Shown in pieces: positions 1-8,140 of a stretch of 64,000 bases of DNA (position 1 is its first letter; each line of letters begins with the position of its first letter). Both the position numbers and the translations under genes were made by a program. The notes below the pieces were generated by a model that saw only the letters and a list, made by a program, of their open reading frames with translations, did not search any database and was not told the DNA's origin. Origin of the DNA: Polyangia bacterium (GTDB lineage Bacteria > Myxococcota_A > Polyangia > Polyangiales > Sandaracinaceae); NCBI GenBank assembly GCA_030426845.1, contig JAUHXR010000007.1, positions 1 through 64,000 on the forward strand, in the 5' to 3' direction.

Positions 1-306
1 GTGGACCGCGCCACCGACCACCTTGACGGTGCTGATCATGTCGAGCGGCACCGAGGCCGCGTGCTCGCGGTTTCCCACCGAGAGCGCGTCGCGGCGAAGG
101 CGGACGCGGTAGCCGCTGGCCCGCCGTTTCGCGTGCCGCCGGCCGAACGGGATCCGGATCAGGACGAACGGGAGCCAGATGCCGGCGCTGAAGAGCGTGA
201 CGAGGAGGTGGACGGTCATCTCCGCGCGGAACAGGCCCGCCGCGACCTTCGCCTCGTCCACCGCGAGGGGGTCGTCGGGCTCCTCGGCCATGCGGTAGCC
301 GGTCAT
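1..306 (-). CDS. PH-domain membrane protein, 3' part missing (partial)
   Basis: An open frame on the minus strand starts at the ATG whose first base is 306 and runs off the window edge at base 1, so only the first 102 residues are seen. After about 28 soluble residues comes a hydrophobic segment (LLVTLFSAGIWLPFVLIRI, about residues 34-52). It is followed by a basic stretch and then YRVRLRRDALSVGN and VPLDMISTVKV, which resemble the first strands of bacterial PH domains (bPH_2/YdbS type). A second ATG five codons in (291) is an alternative start. The divergent neighbour at 398 encodes a DNA glycosylase. The family call rests on the pattern only and the C-terminus is not visible; membrane location is inferred from the hydrophobic segment. 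Confidence 0.6.
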   Translation of the reverse strand, partial: MTGYRMAEEPDDPLAVDEAKVAAGLFRAEMTVHLLVTLFSAGIWLPFVLIRIPFGRRHAKRRASGYRVRLRRDALSVGNREHAASVPLDMISTVKVVGGAVH

Positions 307-397
307 CGCGTCCAGGATACCGCCTCCCGGATGGCGCCCGGGCGACGCGCGCCGGCCGCGTCACGGGCGAGCGTCGGTTGGCCTGCTATCTCTCGAC

Positions 398-1192
398 GTG
401 CCCGAGGGCGACACGATCCACCGGAGCGCGGCCACGCTGGCTCGCGCGATCGGCGGGGCCGAGGTGACCGGTTGGCGCAGCGACCGGCCGGAGCTCGCCG
501 ACGCGTCGATCGCCGGCGCGACCATCGCGGCGGTGGAGGCGCGCGGCAAGCACCTGCTCGTGCGCTTCGCGGACGGGCGCACGCTCCACACCCACATGCG
601 GATGTCGGGGAGCTGGCACGTCTACCGACCCGGCGAGCGCTGGCGCGGCGGGGGCCGCGTGCAGGCCGTGATCGAGACCGAGGCCTGGGTGGCGGTCTGC
701 TTCAACGCGCCGGTCTGCGAGCTGCTGCCGCCGGGGCGTGAGCCGGCGGCGGTGCGCGCGCTCGGGCCCGATCTGCTGGCCCCACGCCCCGACCTCGACG
801 AGGCGATCCGGCGGCTCCGCGCGGCCGGGGCGCTCCCGCTCGGGGTGGCGGTCATGGACCAGCGCCTCGTCGCGGGGATCGGCAACGTCTACAAGTCGGA
901 GGTCCTCTTCCTCGAGCGCCTCGACCCGTTCGGCCCGGTGGGCGACGTGCCCGAGGAGGCGCTGCGCGCGACGCTCACGCGGGCGCGGGCCCTGATGAAG
1001 CGCAACCTCCGCGGCGGCCGTCGCCAGACGCGGCGCCGGGACGGCGGGCCGACCCTGTGGGTCTACGATCGCGCCGGCGCGCCGTGCCTCGCGTGCGGGG
1101 CCCTCGTCGCGATGCGCCGCCAGGGCGAGCAGGCCCGCTCCACCTACTTCTGCCCCGCGTGTCAGGGCGCGTCGGGCGACCTCGCCATCTGA
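398..1192 (+). CDS. nei: Fpg/Nei-family DNA glycosylase (endonuclease VIII type)
   Basis: 264 residues from a GTG start. The N-terminus MPEGDTIHR is the family signature: after Met removal Pro is the Schiff-base nucleophile and the next Glu is catalytic. MPEGDT is the Nei rather than the MutM (MPELPE) version. The middle holds the helix-two-turn-helix region (MDQRLVAGIGNVYKSEVLF). The C-terminal zinc finger has Cys230, Cys233, Cys252 and Cys255. The family excises oxidised pyrimidines and nicks the abasic site in base-excision repair in the cytoplasm. The length is normal. The stop lies 20 bases before the next gene, so co-transcription with the kinase is possible although the functions differ. 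Confidence 0.9.
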   Translation: MPEGDTIHRSAATLARAIGGAEVTGWRSDRPELADASIAGATIAAVEARGKHLLVRFADGRTLHTHMRMSGSWHVYRPGERWRGGGRVQAVIETEAWVAVCFNAPVCELLPPGREPAAVRALGPDLLAPRPDLDEAIRRLRAAGALPLGVAVMDQRLVAGIGNVYKSEVLFLERLDPFGPVGDVPEEALRATLTRARALMKRNLRGGRRQTRRRDGGPTLWVYDRAGAPCLACGALVAMRRQGEQARSTYFCPACQGASGDLAI

Positions 1193-1212
1193 TAGGATCG
1201 GGCTCAGCACGG

Positions 1213-2517
1213 ATGTCGGACTATCCCGAAGCCGGGACCGCCGGAGCGGATCTCTTCGACGACGAGGCGGACGGCGCCACCGTCGTCGACACGAGCTTCT
1301 GGAACCAGCCCAAGGTCCCCGACTACCCGGCGCTGGCGCACTTCGGGCGCTTCGAGATCCTCGGCCGCATCGCGCGCGGCGGGATGGCCGAGGTCTACCT
1401 CGCGCGCGAGTGGGACGAGCACGGCAAGGCCCGCCACCTGGTGGTGAAGCGCGTCCTCCCGGAGATGCGCAACGACGAGCGGCTCCTGCGGATGTTCCTC
1501 GACGAGGGCAACGTCGCGGTGCGGCTCTATCACCAGAACGTCTGCCACGTGTACGAGTGCGGCGAGATCGACGGCGAGACCTTCATGGCGCTCGAGTGGG
1601 TCTGGGGCGTCTCGCTGCACTCGGTGATCGAGCGCATGGCCGCGCGCGACGCGTGCATCCCGTGGCCGGTCGCGGTCGAGCTCTGCGCGCAGATCGCCTC
1701 GGCGCTCCAGTACGTCCACCACGCCAAGGGCGTCGGCGGCAAGCCGCTCAGCATCGTCCACCGCGACGTGAGCCCCCACAACGTGATGGTGAGCTGGACG
1801 GGGGCGGTGAAGCTCCTCGACTTCGGGATCGCCAAGACCTCGAGCGAGCACACCACCAGCGGGACGGTCGGCAAGTACGGCTACATGTCGCCCGAGCAGG
1901 CGCAGTCGCAGCCGATCGACGCGCGGAGCGATCTGTTCTCCCTCGGGGTGGTCCTCTACGAGGCGCTCACGAGCCGCGCGCTCTACGATCGGCCCACGCT
2001 CCTCGCGACCCTGACCGCGGTGGTGCGTGAGCCGGTCCCGTCGCTCCGCGCCGAGCGGCCCGAGCTCCCCGAGCCGCTCGAGCACATCGTGGGCCGCGCC
2101 CTCGCGAAGGACCCCACCCACCGCTTCCAGAGCGCGGGCGAGATGTCGGCCGCGCTGCGCCAGGTCCTGCGCTCCAACGGCCACCTCGTCTCGCAGCAGC
2201 GCGTCGCGCTCTTCCTCGACGGCCTGTACGACGAGGAGGAGAAGAAGCCGCTCAACACCGGCAGCGCGAAGCTCACCGGCTCGTTCAAGGCGCTCACCGA
2301 CGAGGGCGCGCTGGCCGCGCTCCACGTGAACGAGGAGCTCCACGCGTCGTTCGATCACGCGCTCGAGGATCCGCCAGCGGCGCCGCCGGCCGGTGCGCCC
2401 GGTAGGAGCCGCGCGGGCACGATCGCGCTCTACCTGGCCTTCGTGGTGCTCGCGCTGGTGATGGCCGGGGTGGGGGCCGGGGTCGCGCTGCTCCTGATGC
2501 GCGGCGCGCTGGGTTGA
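1213..2517 (+). CDS. Membrane-anchored eukaryotic-type Ser/Thr protein kinase
   Basis: 434 residues, starting at the ATG of MSDYPEAGTAG; a longer frame from 1057 overlaps the glycosylase and is not needed. The kinase domain covers about residues 45-320: glycine loop GRIARGGMAEVYLA, Lys79 in VVKRVLP, catalytic HRDVSPHN with Asp185, and LDFG with Asp203, so all residues needed for catalysis are present. HRDVSPHN (Val-Ser in place of Leu-Lys) is a common myxobacterial variant. A single transmembrane helix (IALYLAFVVLALVMAGVGAGVALLL) is at the extreme C-terminus with almost nothing after it, so this is a cytoplasmic kinase with a tail anchor and no external sensor. Its substrate cannot be told from the sequence. 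Confidence 0.93.
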   Translation: MSDYPEAGTAGADLFDDEADGATVVDTSFWNQPKVPDYPALAHFGRFEILGRIARGGMAEVYLAREWDEHGKARHLVVKRVLPEMRNDERLLRMFLDEGNVAVRLYHQNVCHVYECGEIDGETFMALEWVWGVSLHSVIERMAARDACIPWPVAVELCAQIASALQYVHHAKGVGGKPLSIVHRDVSPHNVMVSWTGAVKLLDFGIAKTSSEHTTSGTVGKYGYMSPEQAQSQPIDARSDLFSLGVVLYEALTSRALYDRPTLLATLTAVVREPVPSLRAERPELPEPLEHIVGRALAKDPTHRFQSAGEMSAALRQVLRSNGHLVSQQRVALFLDGLYDEEEKKPLNTGSAKLTGSFKALTDEGALAALHVNEELHASFDHALEDPPAAPPAGAPGRSRAGTIALYLAFVVLALVMAGVGAGVALLLMRGALG

Positions 2518-2573
2518 ACGCGCGAAGCGGACCGAGCTCAGCTCACGGTCCGCACGTATCGTTGACGCGCCGC

Positions 2574-3419
2574 TCAGCCGTACGCGCGGCCGCGCTCGAG
2601 CTCCAGCAGGCGCGCGACCCGATCGTGGGTCGGCGGGTGGGTGCGGAGCGCGACCGGGATCTCGGCCGCGAACCAGCGCATCCACCACGGCGCCGCGGCG
2701 CGCTCGATGCGCTCGAGCGCGCTCGCGAGCGCGACAGGATCGCCCGTCAGCTCGGCCGCGGTCGCGTCGGCCGCGAGCTCGCGCGCGCGCGACAGCGCGG
2801 CTACGAGCAGGCGCACCGCCCAGGGCGCGACGAGGAGCAGCGCGAAGACGCTCCACGGCACCGGCGCCCCGGCGAAGAGCAGGAGCGGCACGCCGAAGAC
2901 GAGCGCGTAGAGCGAGAACCGGGCCGCGCTCGCGGTGATCGCCTCGACGGTGCGCGCGAGGCGCAGGATCGCGAGGTCGCCGTTCGTGAGGTGTGCGATC
3001 TCGTGGGCGATCACGGCCAGGGTCTGGCGCGGGCCGAGCGTCCGCAGGAGGGCCGGGGTCACGCCGATCACCGCGCCGTCGTGCCCGTCGGTCGCGAGGG
3101 CCTGCGGCGCGGGGTCCGGGAGAAGGTGCAGCCGCGGCGGCGCGTCGAGGCCGGCGCGATGGGCGAGGGCCTCCACCGCGTCGTGCAGCCCGGGGACCTC
3201 GAGGGGGTGGAGCGGGCGGGCGCCTCGCGCGGCGAGGAGCCGGTGGGCCGACGGCCGCGGCGCGAAGAGCGCGAGGGCGGCCGCGAAGGCGACGGTGAAG
3301 AGGGCCCCGGTCGCGCCGCCGAGGAGCCAGCCGACGCCAGCGAGGAGCGCGGCGAGGGCGAGCCCGAGGAGCGCGGTGAGCAGGGAGCTCTCCAGGCGGT
3401 GGGCGCGGGCGTCGATCAT
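2574..3419 (-). CDS. htpX: M48-family zinc metalloprotease, HtpX-like
   Basis: 281 residues. Two transmembrane helices lie near the N-terminus (about 12-55) and two more in the second half (about 170-210). The zinc site is HEIAH at 139-143 and the third ligand is Glu214 in RELAAD, both diagnostic of M48 peptidases. HtpX-type enzymes cut damaged or misfolded inner-membrane proteins with the active site facing the cytoplasm. The order of helices and the HEIAH and RELAAD motifs fit HtpX rather than a secreted BepA-like protease, and no signal peptide or TPR is present. It converges with the kinase gene, from whose stop it is separated by 56 bases. The gene symbol is by family resemblance. Confidence 0.85.
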   Translation of the reverse strand: MIDARAHRLESSLLTALLGLALAALLAGVGWLLGGATGALFTVAFAAALALFAPRPSAHRLLAARGARPLHPLEVPGLHDAVEALAHRAGLDAPPRLHLLPDPAPQALATDGHDGAVIGVTPALLRTLGPRQTLAVIAHEIAHLTNGDLAILRLARTVEAITASAARFSLYALVFGVPLLLFAGAPVPWSVFALLLVAPWAVRLLVAALSRARELAADATAAELTGDPVALASALERIERAAAPWWMRWFAAEIPVALRTHPPTHDRVARLLELERGRAYG

Positions 3420-3520
3420 GCGATCAACCTAGATCGCGCGATCGGGGAGGGGAGGGGTTGACGCCCCCGCACCGGGCCGGCCTCAAGATTCTTCACAAAC
3501 CGCCGTGGATTCGAGGCGAG

Positions 3521-4135
3521 ATGAAGGGGGAACCGATCTCCATCGAGGACGTGCTGGCGAGCCCGCCGCCGCTGCCTCGCTCCAGCGCGCCGCCGGCGCG
3601 GCGGGCCTCCAGCGCGCCGCCGTCTCGGGCCCTCCCGCCCTTCTCCAGCGCGCCGCCGGGCACGCCGTCCGAGCGCCCGACCGACCCCTACGTCCGCCCG
3701 CGCGCCGCGGGCTCTCCGCCGGCCTCGGGCCGATCGCTGCGCCCCGCGATCGGGGGCGGCTCGGGCGGGCTCCGCTTCGGCGGCGGCGCGTCCCGGACCT
3801 CGGCGCGGCCCAGCCAGCGCGCGCTCCCCACCTACGACATCGGGCGCGGGATCGCGCTCGGGGCCTGGGTCGCGGCGCTGGTCGCGATCGGGTTCTTCGC
3901 GGCCGCCCAGCCGCCCACCCAGCTCGGCTTCTTCAGCACCTTCGGCGGCGCGGTCCGCACGTCGTGGGACACCGGTCACCTCGGCGTGGCCCTCGCGCTC
4001 GGCGGCGTCGGGTGGAGCCTCGCCGCGGCCGCGCTCACGATCGACGCCCTCGGTCGCGGGCGCGTCAACGGGCTGGGCCTCGGCGCGGTCCTCACCGCGA
4101 CCGTGCTCGTCTCGGGCTGCGCCTACCTGCTCTGA
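3521..4135 (+). CDS. Proline-rich membrane protein of unknown function
   Basis: 204 residues from the ATG at 3521, preceded by GAGGCGAG as ribosome binding site; an upstream GTG frame start at 3458 is not preferred. The first 105 residues are low-complexity Pro/Ser/Ala/Arg with repeated SSAPP and RRASSAPPS blocks. The rest has three hydrophobic segments (about 110-130, 148-168 and 180-204) with the last helix ending the protein. No catalytic motif was recognised. The divergent protease gene starts 102 bases away. A disordered cytoplasmic N-terminus with a membrane-anchoring C-terminus is the only structural statement supported. Confidence 0.6.
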   Translation: MKGEPISIEDVLASPPPLPRSSAPPARRASSAPPSRALPPFSSAPPGTPSERPTDPYVRPRAAGSPPASGRSLRPAIGGGSGGLRFGGGASRTSARPSQRALPTYDIGRGIALGAWVAALVAIGFFAAAQPPTQLGFFSTFGGAVRTSWDTGHLGVALALGGVGWSLAAAALTIDALGRGRVNGLGLGAVLTATVLVSGCAYLL

Positions 4136-4156
4136 CGCGCTCCTCCGTGCGCGCGG

Positions 4157-6628
4157 TCAGGGCCCGCAACGGCTCTCGATCCGTTGCTCGTAGTGAGGCA
4201 GCTCGTCGGGCCAGAACTCCCCCTCGAACGGCCACCGCTGGCCGCCCTGGACGGCCACGATCGGGCCGCCCTCCGGCGGACCCATGGGCGGGCCCGGCGG
4301 GCGCCCGAGCGCGCGCCGCGTCGCGGTCGACAGCTCGATCTCCACCGTGTCCATCCGGGAGATCCGCTCGCGCAGATCGTCCACCATCGCTCGGAGCTGC
4401 GCGCGGGTGCGCTCCCCCACGCGATCGATCGCGCCGGCCTCGAGCGTCCCGAGCCGGCCGTCGAGCCGCGCCGCGATCCCCGCCTCGAGCGGCGCCTCGA
4501 GCGACAGCCCGGCGAGGCGCCGCCGCTCCTCCGCGATCGCGCGCGCGCCCTCGAGCCGGCGGGTGAGCTCGCGATCGCCGAGCGCGTCGCGGAGCCTCGG
4601 CCGGACGGCGCGCGGCGCGCGGCTCCTCCCGGCGCGCACCGCCGCGAGCAGCCGGAACGCGTCCTCGTTCGTGCGCGCGTGCCGGAGCGCCACCTCGCCG
4701 CCCTCGAGCACCGGCCCGTAGCGGGCGTGGAGCTCGATGACCGCGCGCTCGGCCGCGGCCCACTGGCAGTGCTCGAGCTGGATGATCGCGCGGAGCACCA
4801 GCGCCTCCGGGTCGGCGCGGGCGCGCAGGCGAGGGGCCTCGAGGGCGTGCAGGTGACCGAGCGCGCGCGCCGGCTGGCCCGCGACGTAGAGCGCCCAGCT
4901 CTCCTCGAGGAACGCCTCGGCGAAGCGGGGCGACGCGACCGGGACGTGGCCCCAGGCGTCCATCGCCTCGCGCAGGCGCGCCGCGCTCCGGGGCGAGACG
5001 GGGTCGCGCATCGCGCGCGTGTAGGCGAGCCGGGCGAGGCTCAACCACGCGAGGGTGCGCAGGCGCGCGGCCTCCGGGCTCGGGTGGGGGCCCTCGGTGG
5101 CCGCGAGCGCGCGCCGGAACGCCCGCTCGGCCGGCTCGGCTCGACGCAGACGGACGTAGGCCGCGCCCTCGAGGAGGCGCGCCTCGAGCCCCGAGGCGGC
5201 GCGGTCGGGCACGCCGGCCAGCGCTCCGATCGCCGCCTCGAGCGCGCCCGCCTGGTAGCGATGGCGCCCGAGCTGGAGGCGCAGGGCGGGGAGATCCACG
5301 CGATCGCCCTCGCCTGCGAGCCGGGCCCGCTGCGCGTCGTCGTACCGCTCGATCCCCTCGAGCGCGATCCACGGGTCGGGGAGGCGCGCGGCGAGCATCG
5401 CGAGCCAGGTCAGGGACGGCTCGAAGTAGGGGTGGGTCGGCCGCTCCGCGATGCGGGCGAAGGCGTCCCCGGACGCGTGGTAGAGCCCGAGCCCGTAGAG
5501 CGCCTTGGCGAGCATGAGCTCCGCCTCCGCGACCGCCGCCGGCGGATCGTCGGTCGCGCCGTCGACCACCGGCTGGAGCGCCGTGACCGCGCGTGCGGGG
5601 TCACGGGCGACGAGCGCAGCCAGGCGCTCGCGGCTCGCTCCGGCGCGCGCAGCGATCGGCCCGGCCGGCGCGATCGCGAGCTCTGCCCGCGGCGGCTCGG
5701 CCGGCCGACGCTCCGCGGCGGGGTCCGACGCGATCGAGACCGACGCGATCGAGGCCGACGCGATCGAGGCCGACGCACTCGAGGCCGGCGCGCTCGAGGC
5801 CGGCGCGCTCGAGGCCGACGGGGTCGGAGGCGGCGCGGGGGTCGACGCGGGGGTCGACGTGGTCGGCCTCGGGCCGCCGCGACGCCCGCCCCCCGCGTCT
5901 CGCGCGCGCCGGGCGACGCGGCTCGGCTCGGCGCCCTCGTCGTGCGCGATCTCGGGGCCGCCCGCGGCGTCGGTGACGGCGCCGCCCGCGCGCGCGCTGC
6001 GGCGGGCGTCCGGGCGGGGGAGCTCCCTGATCGAGGCCTCGCTCGCGTCCGAGCCCTCCTCGGCGGCGCTGCGCGGGACGGCCGGGCGAGCGTCGCCTCG
6101 CTCACCCGGGTCCGGCTCGCCGCCGCGCGCGGGGCGGCCGCCGCGTACGGGGACCTCGCGGCGGTTCGTCTCGGCCGGGGTTCCCACGGCCTCCTGCGAC
6201 CTCGCCACCGTCGAGGGCGCCGTCGAAGGCGCCACCTCGCCGCCGGGGCCCGCGAGCGCGGCGAGGAGCACGAGGCCGGTCACCACGACGGTGGACCAGG
6301 GGAGGCCGGTCGCCGCCGTCGGCGCGGCCGCGGCGCGCGCGAGGGTCGCCTCGCGGGCGACGGCCAGCGTCTCGGCGTCGGGCGTGGCCCCCCGCAGGAG
6401 CGCGACTACTCCGTCGAGGTCGAGGTCGCTGCCGTCGAGGTCGCTGCCGTCGAGGTCGCTGCCGTCGAGGCCGCTGCCGTCGAGGTCGCTGCCGTCGAGG
6501 TCGCTGCCGTCGAGGTCGCTGCCGTCGAGGTCGCTGCCGTCGAGGTCGCTGCCGTCGAGGTCGCTGCCGTCGAGGTCGCCGATCGGCGTCAGACGCTCCC
6601 CGTCGCGCTCGTCGGTCGGTCCGCTCAT
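4157..6628 (-). CDS. Large membrane TPR protein, candidate anti-sigma partner of the ECF factor
   Basis: 823 residues. The ATG at 6628 overlaps the sigma-factor stop (ATGA), so the two are translationally coupled. Residues 18-67 are ten tandem DLDGS pentapeptides (eighth copy GLDGS). A short helical stretch follows, then one transmembrane helix near residues 106-126. Next comes a low-complexity Arg/Pro/Ser region including SASIA pentapeptides, and then a helical TPR-like half (about 340-620). The last part carries charged helices. A cytoplasmic N-terminus, a single helix and a large external part coupled to an ECF sigma gene are the layout of an anti-sigma factor. The usual zinc (HxxxCxxC) anti-sigma motif is not seen, so the role is inferred from context. 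It could instead be a sigma-controlled envelope protein. Confidence 0.7.
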   Translation of the reverse strand: MSGPTDERDGERLTPIGDLDGSDLDGSDLDGSDLDGSDLDGSDLDGSDLDGSGLDGSDLDGSDLDGSDLDLDGVVALLRGATPDAETLAVAREATLARAAAAPTAATGLPWSTVVVTGLVLLAALAGPGGEVAPSTAPSTVARSQEAVGTPAETNRREVPVRGGRPARGGEPDPGERGDARPAVPRSAAEEGSDASEASIRELPRPDARRSARAGGAVTDAAGGPEIAHDEGAEPSRVARRARDAGGGRRGGPRPTTSTPASTPAPPPTPSASSAPASSAPASSASASIASASIASVSIASDPAAERRPAEPPRAELAIAPAGPIAARAGASRERLAALVARDPARAVTALQPVVDGATDDPPAAVAEAELMLAKALYGLGLYHASGDAFARIAERPTHPYFEPSLTWLAMLAARLPDPWIALEGIERYDDAQRARLAGEGDRVDLPALRLQLGRHRYQAGALEAAIGALAGVPDRAASGLEARLLEGAAYVRLRRAEPAERAFRRALAATEGPHPSPEAARLRTLAWLSLARLAYTRAMRDPVSPRSAARLREAMDAWGHVPVASPRFAEAFLEESWALYVAGQPARALGHLHALEAPRLRARADPEALVLRAIIQLEHCQWAAAERAVIELHARYGPVLEGGEVALRHARTNEDAFRLLAAVRAGRSRAPRAVRPRLRDALGDRELTRRLEGARAIAEERRRLAGLSLEAPLEAGIAARLDGRLGTLEAGAIDRVGERTRAQLRAMVDDLRERISRMDTVEIELSTATRRALGRPPGPPMGPPEGGPIVAVQGGQRWPFEGEFWPDELPHYEQRIESRCGP
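5730..5822 (-). repeat. 15-bp tandem repeats encoding SASIA/SAPAS pentapeptides
   Basis: About six imperfect 15-base units (GACGCGATCGAGGCC-like on the plus strand) lie in frame in the same gene, in the disordered region outside the membrane helix. They encode SVSIA, SASIA and SAPAS blocks. This second in-frame 15-bp array in the same gene supports a slippage origin. Confidence 0.8.
6428..6577 (-). repeat. Ten 15-bp tandem repeats encoding DLDGS
   Basis: Ten near-identical 15-base units (GACCTCGACGGCAGC on the coding strand) lie in frame in the coupled TPR gene. The only amino-acid change is one Asp-to-Gly in the eighth unit. The near-perfect DNA identity suggests recent expansion by slippage, and copy number may differ between strains. 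Confidence 0.95.
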
Positions 6629-7197
6629 CGCTCGGTCTCCCCGCGCGCCCTCAGACGCTCGAGCTGGCGCGCGATCGCTCGGCGCGCCGCGTACAGCCGC
6701 GCGTAGGCGGTCTGGAGCGGGACCTCGGCGCGCTCCGCGATCTCGCGCATCGGGAGCTGCTCCACCTCGTAGAGCACGAACACCGCGCGCTTGTCGTCGT
6801 CGAGCGCGTCCAGCAGCCGCAGCGCGGTCGCGAGCGCCCGGCCGCGGGCCAGCTCCTCGTCCGGGCGCGGCAGGGGGCTCTCGCGCTCCGGAGGCTCCGC
6901 CATCGCGGACTCGCGGCGGCGAGCCGCGCGCCGCCGGAGGCTCATCGCCTTGCGGAGGCAGATCGCGTAGATCCAGCCCCGCAGCGCGCGCGGCCGCTCG
7001 AGCTCGGGGAGCCGGCGGTGCACCACGAGGAAGACCTCCTGGATCGCGTCGGGCAGCTCGCGCTCGCGCACCCCGAGGCACCGCAGAGTCCGGCCGACGT
7101 AGGCGGCGTGCGCGTCGAAGACCTCCGCGAGCCCGGGGCGCGCTTCGGCCGACGCCGCCTGCGTCGCCTCGACCCCCTCCGCCTTCGCCCCGCTCAC
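6625..7197 (-). CDS. ECF-type RNA polymerase sigma factor
   Basis: 190 residues from the GTG at 7197. Sigma region 2 is seen in AHAAYVGRTLRCLG, LPDAIQEVFLVVHRRL and RGWIYAICLRKAMSLRRR; region 4 in DDDKRAVFVLYEVEQLP and MREIAERAEVPLQTAY. No region 1 or 3 is present, which is the ECF layout. It directs RNA polymerase to specific promoters, usually under control of a membrane anti-sigma factor; here the next gene overlaps by four bases and is the natural candidate. The start is uncertain: an in-frame GTG at 7269 would add 24 residues, but those codons are the 13-bp tandem repeats and give an atypical Lys-rich stretch, so they look non-coding. Confidence 0.9.
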   Translation of the reverse strand: MSGAKAEGVEATQAASAEARPGLAEVFDAHAAYVGRTLRCLGVRERELPDAIQEVFLVVHRRLPELERPRALRGWIYAICLRKAMSLRRRAARRRESAMAEPPERESPLPRPDEELARGRALATALRLLDALDDDKRAVFVLYEVEQLPMREIAERAEVPLQTAYARLYAARRAIARQLERLRARGETER

Positions 7198-7227
7198 GGG
7201 GCTTAGTTCCCCGAGGCGGACCTTCTT

Positions 7228-7266
7228 TTGATGCGATCTCTTGATGCGATCTTTTGATGCGGTCTT
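7228..7266. promoter_or_regulatory. Three 13-bp direct repeats in the divergent sigma/secreted-protein promoter region
   Basis: Three abutting 13-base units read TTGATGCGATCTC, TTGATGCGATCTT and TTGATGCGGTCTT. They form an AT-richer island between the sigma factor gene (start 7197, minus) and the first secreted-protein gene (start 7321, plus). Abutting units at 13-bp spacing in a divergent intergenic region suggest a binding array for a regulator. No known factor can be named. Confidence 0.6.
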
Positions 7267-7320
7267 CACCGCGGTCCGCGTCCGTCGCGCGGAGGCGCGG
7301 GGGTTGTTACCTTCTCGCCC

Positions 7321-7974
7321 ATGCGACGATGGCGGCGCAGGGCGGCGTGGCTCGGGGGCGCGGTCGCGTTCGTGGGCCTCTGGCTGCTCGCGAGCCCGAG
7401 CAACGCCACGATCGCCGAGCAGCGCGCGCGCCTGCCCCCCGCCGCCGAGTGCGCAGGCGAGAACGTCGCGGGCATCTGGCGCTCGCACCAGTTCGTCCCG
7501 CGGTTCTCGGAGTGGGGCATCTTCACCCTCACGATCCGCCGGGTGGAGGGCAACCCGACCCAGCTCACCGGGCGCATCCTCAGCCGCGGCTGGGACGGCG
7601 GGCCCAACGACGCCGAGCCGCCGCCGTGCTCGCAGCAGCAGGGCTGGGACTGGACGGTCGAGATGGACGGCCGCGGCTCCATCCAGAACGAGACCCACAT
7701 CCGCTTCGGCGGGGTCGGGCAGTGGCGGCTGGTCAACGCGCGCTGCGGCCGCGGGCCCTACGGCTACAACCTCGACCAGTTCGAGGGCGACATCGACCCG
7801 TCGATCCTCGAGTTCCAGTCGGTCAACAACGACGGCGGTCGCTACGTCAACGTGCCCACCGTGTTCCGGCGCATCAGCTGCGCGCCCACCGAGTACGCCG
7901 AGTCGCCGAGCGTCCAGCCGCGCCCGCCCGCGTTCTACCCGGACCTGCCGGGCGGCTGGGGCTGCTCCCGCTGA
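7321..7974 (+). CDS. Secreted protein of unknown function, first of two tandem paralogues
   Basis: 217 residues. The N-terminus has Arg residues followed by a hydrophobic stretch (LGGAVAFVGLWLLASPSNA), a signal peptide likely cut after SNA or a signal anchor. The mature part contains IAEQRARLPPAAEC, then NVAGIWRSHQF, IFTLTIRR, IRFGGVGQWRL, YGYNLDQFEGDID, ILEFQSVNNDGGR and a final Cys. The run of short beta-strand-like blocks (GIW..., FTLTIRR, QLTGRI) suggests a small beta-sandwich with a few conserved Cys. It is about 65% identical by eye to the next gene. It opens a run leading into DUF58, transglutaminase and MoxR genes and diverges from the ECF sigma factor. I do not recognise the family. 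Confidence 0.75.
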   Translation: MRRWRRRAAWLGGAVAFVGLWLLASPSNATIAEQRARLPPAAECAGENVAGIWRSHQFVPRFSEWGIFTLTIRRVEGNPTQLTGRILSRGWDGGPNDAEPPPCSQQQGWDWTVEMDGRGSIQNETHIRFGGVGQWRLVNARCGRGPYGYNLDQFEGDIDPSILEFQSVNNDGGRYVNVPTVFRRISCAPTEYAESPSVQPRPPAFYPDLPGGWGCSR

Positions 7975-8140
7975 GCGACCGCGTGGCGACCCCCGCCGCG
8001 GGAAGACGAGGCCCCCGGCCGGCGTACTCCACCCCGGGCCGCCGCTCTTGCCGACTCCCCCAATACCCGGTCGACGAACGCGCTCCACCCAACGTCGAGC
8101 GCGCGCGTCGAGTCCAGCGCGCGTGGTAGCCTCACCCGCG

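Noticed and set aside
4184-6706. Large plus-strand frames opposite the TPR gene, and similar long antisense frames across the window
   Set aside because: Very high GC gives long open shadow frames; they are Arg/Ala/Pro-rich, lack conserved motifs and overlap clear genes.
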